A DNA stretch of 64,000 nt from Hermodice carunculata. Taxonomy: Eukaryota; Annelida; Polychaeta; Eunicida; Amphinomidae. Where the stretch lies: positions 54,536,971-54,600,970 of the forward strand of contig OZ026628.1 in NCBI GenBank assembly GCA_964020975.1. The letters run 5' to 3'. Under the pieces are notes generated by a model, which saw only the letters and a list, made by a program, of their open reading frames with translations, ran no database searches and was not told where the DNA came from. This document shows, piece after piece, positions 63,379-64,000 of this stretch. Position numbers and translations under genes: made by a program. Every line of letters starts with the position of its first letter. The first letter of the stretch is position 1.

Positions 63379-64000
63379 TATATAATATGTCATATTTGAT
63401 TCCCTTCTTTCTAGTTTAAAATACTGCATCCCTACTGTAGCCTATCTACACCACCATTAACGATCTACCGGCAAACCATTGAACCTTTCACCGGCACGCG
63501 CAGACAACTGAATTCGCGATGGCCAAATGAAATGTTGAAAAAGTCATAACTTTTGAGTGCTTTGACCGATTTTTGTAAAATAAGGACTGAATTAAAGCTC
63601 TAGTTGCACACAATTTGAAAATATAGGCTTTATAAGGATGTACACGTAATATTATAAGATCAGAAGACCAAAACAATTCGCCGTTTCAATACACAAGTCA
63701 CTGTGTGGAAAATGATCTACAAGCTATGGAAATAAAAATATCAACTGCGTATTACCCCTTAGTAGAGCTTTCCAATGATATATAATATCATATATGTTTA
63801 TTGTTTAAAGTTGATAACAAAATCACCTCATCACTACTAAGGGTATGCACGATGCAGCTACCGGTGAAAGATGGCCCCTTTCCCCGGCAAACACATTTCT
63901 GATACAAGACCCAATTCCCTTGTCGCATGCAATATTTTATGAAGTTATAAATCTCGAATGGTTGGGTCGATTTTCATCAAATAAAGACCAAATTAAAGCC
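63290..64000. repeat. ~430-bp-period direct repeat, two units
   Basis: Unit 1 from about 63310 (AGTTATGGAAACAAAAATATCA... to ACTGAATTAAAGC) and unit 2 from about 63722 (AGCTATGGAAATAAAAATATCA... to CCAAATTAAAGCC at the window edge). Divergence is moderate. It is satellite-like or a repeated element that runs beyond the window. Confidence 0.7.

Overview
This is a metazoan nuclear window, most likely from a marine invertebrate. It is AT-rich, it has spliced exons, and it carries transposon families known from lancelets, hemichordates, molluscs and other aquatic invertebrates: CR1-like LINEs with a 2A-like leader, a DD82E ('Sailor'-type) transposon, a Mutator-like transposase and a Polinton capsid fossil. 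Nothing in the sequence fixes the species. There is no rRNA gene, CRISPR array or bacterial operon.

Layout. 0-8.5 kb: a minus-strand host gene for a JmjC/cupin-8 protein with an N-terminal signal peptide. Three exons are well supported and one terminal exon is a candidate. Introns hold microsatellites and several palindromic MITEs, and the first exon may be damaged. 8.5-10.9 kb: decayed LINE. 11.1-11.7 kb: a 622-bp MITE. 14.56-17.18 kb: a non-autonomous 2.6-kb transposon with ~25-bp terminal inverted repeats and a 9-bp target duplication (MULE-like) carrying a piece of a RecQ-type helicase; a second copy spans 37.94-45.70 kb and holds nested insertions. 19.1-20.7 kb: LINE. 21.4-25.9 kb: a broken Mutator-like transposase between two TTAA-flanked MITEs, the second of which splits an open reading frame. 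26.6-28.2 kb: LINE fragments, one interrupted by a tRNA-derived SINE. 28.7-29.3 kb: two possible minus-strand host exons.

29.33-36.43 kb: a copy of the 622-bp MITE, interrupted by an apparently intact 5.9-kb LINE on the minus strand. Its ORF1 (PHD finger, coiled coil, SGNH esterase, two zinc knuckles) and ORF2 (endonuclease and reverse transcriptase) lie in the same frame, separated by a single UAG. The 5' end of this LINE and the MITE end are repeated as a perfect 540-bp tandem duplication. 40.35-45.26 kb: a CR1-like LINE with a long open frame, a membrane-like leader, a 2A-like NPGP motif and an in-frame loss of part of the RT fingers. 50.4-52.1 kb: Harbinger-like and LINE remnants. 53.19-55.67 kb: an intact DD82E transposon with 32-bp perfect terminal repeats, sitting in another unidentified open frame. 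57.3-61.4 kb: a ~100-bp-arm palindrome, an 83-nt perfect four-stem cloverleaf sequence and three minus-strand LINE remnants. 61.4-63.4 kb: two partial, broken Polinton capsid-gene copies in inverted orientation, followed by a ~430-bp-period repeat.

The window is thus a transposon-dense stretch with one recognisable host gene. The nested insertions give a relative chronology: old LINE 3' end, then the RecQ-bearing element, then the CR1 LINE and an AAT-tailed retroposon. The items most worth following are the in-frame UAG between ORF1 and ORF2 of the 5.9-kb LINE, the RecQ-carrying MULE-like element, the intact DD82E element and the cloverleaf.
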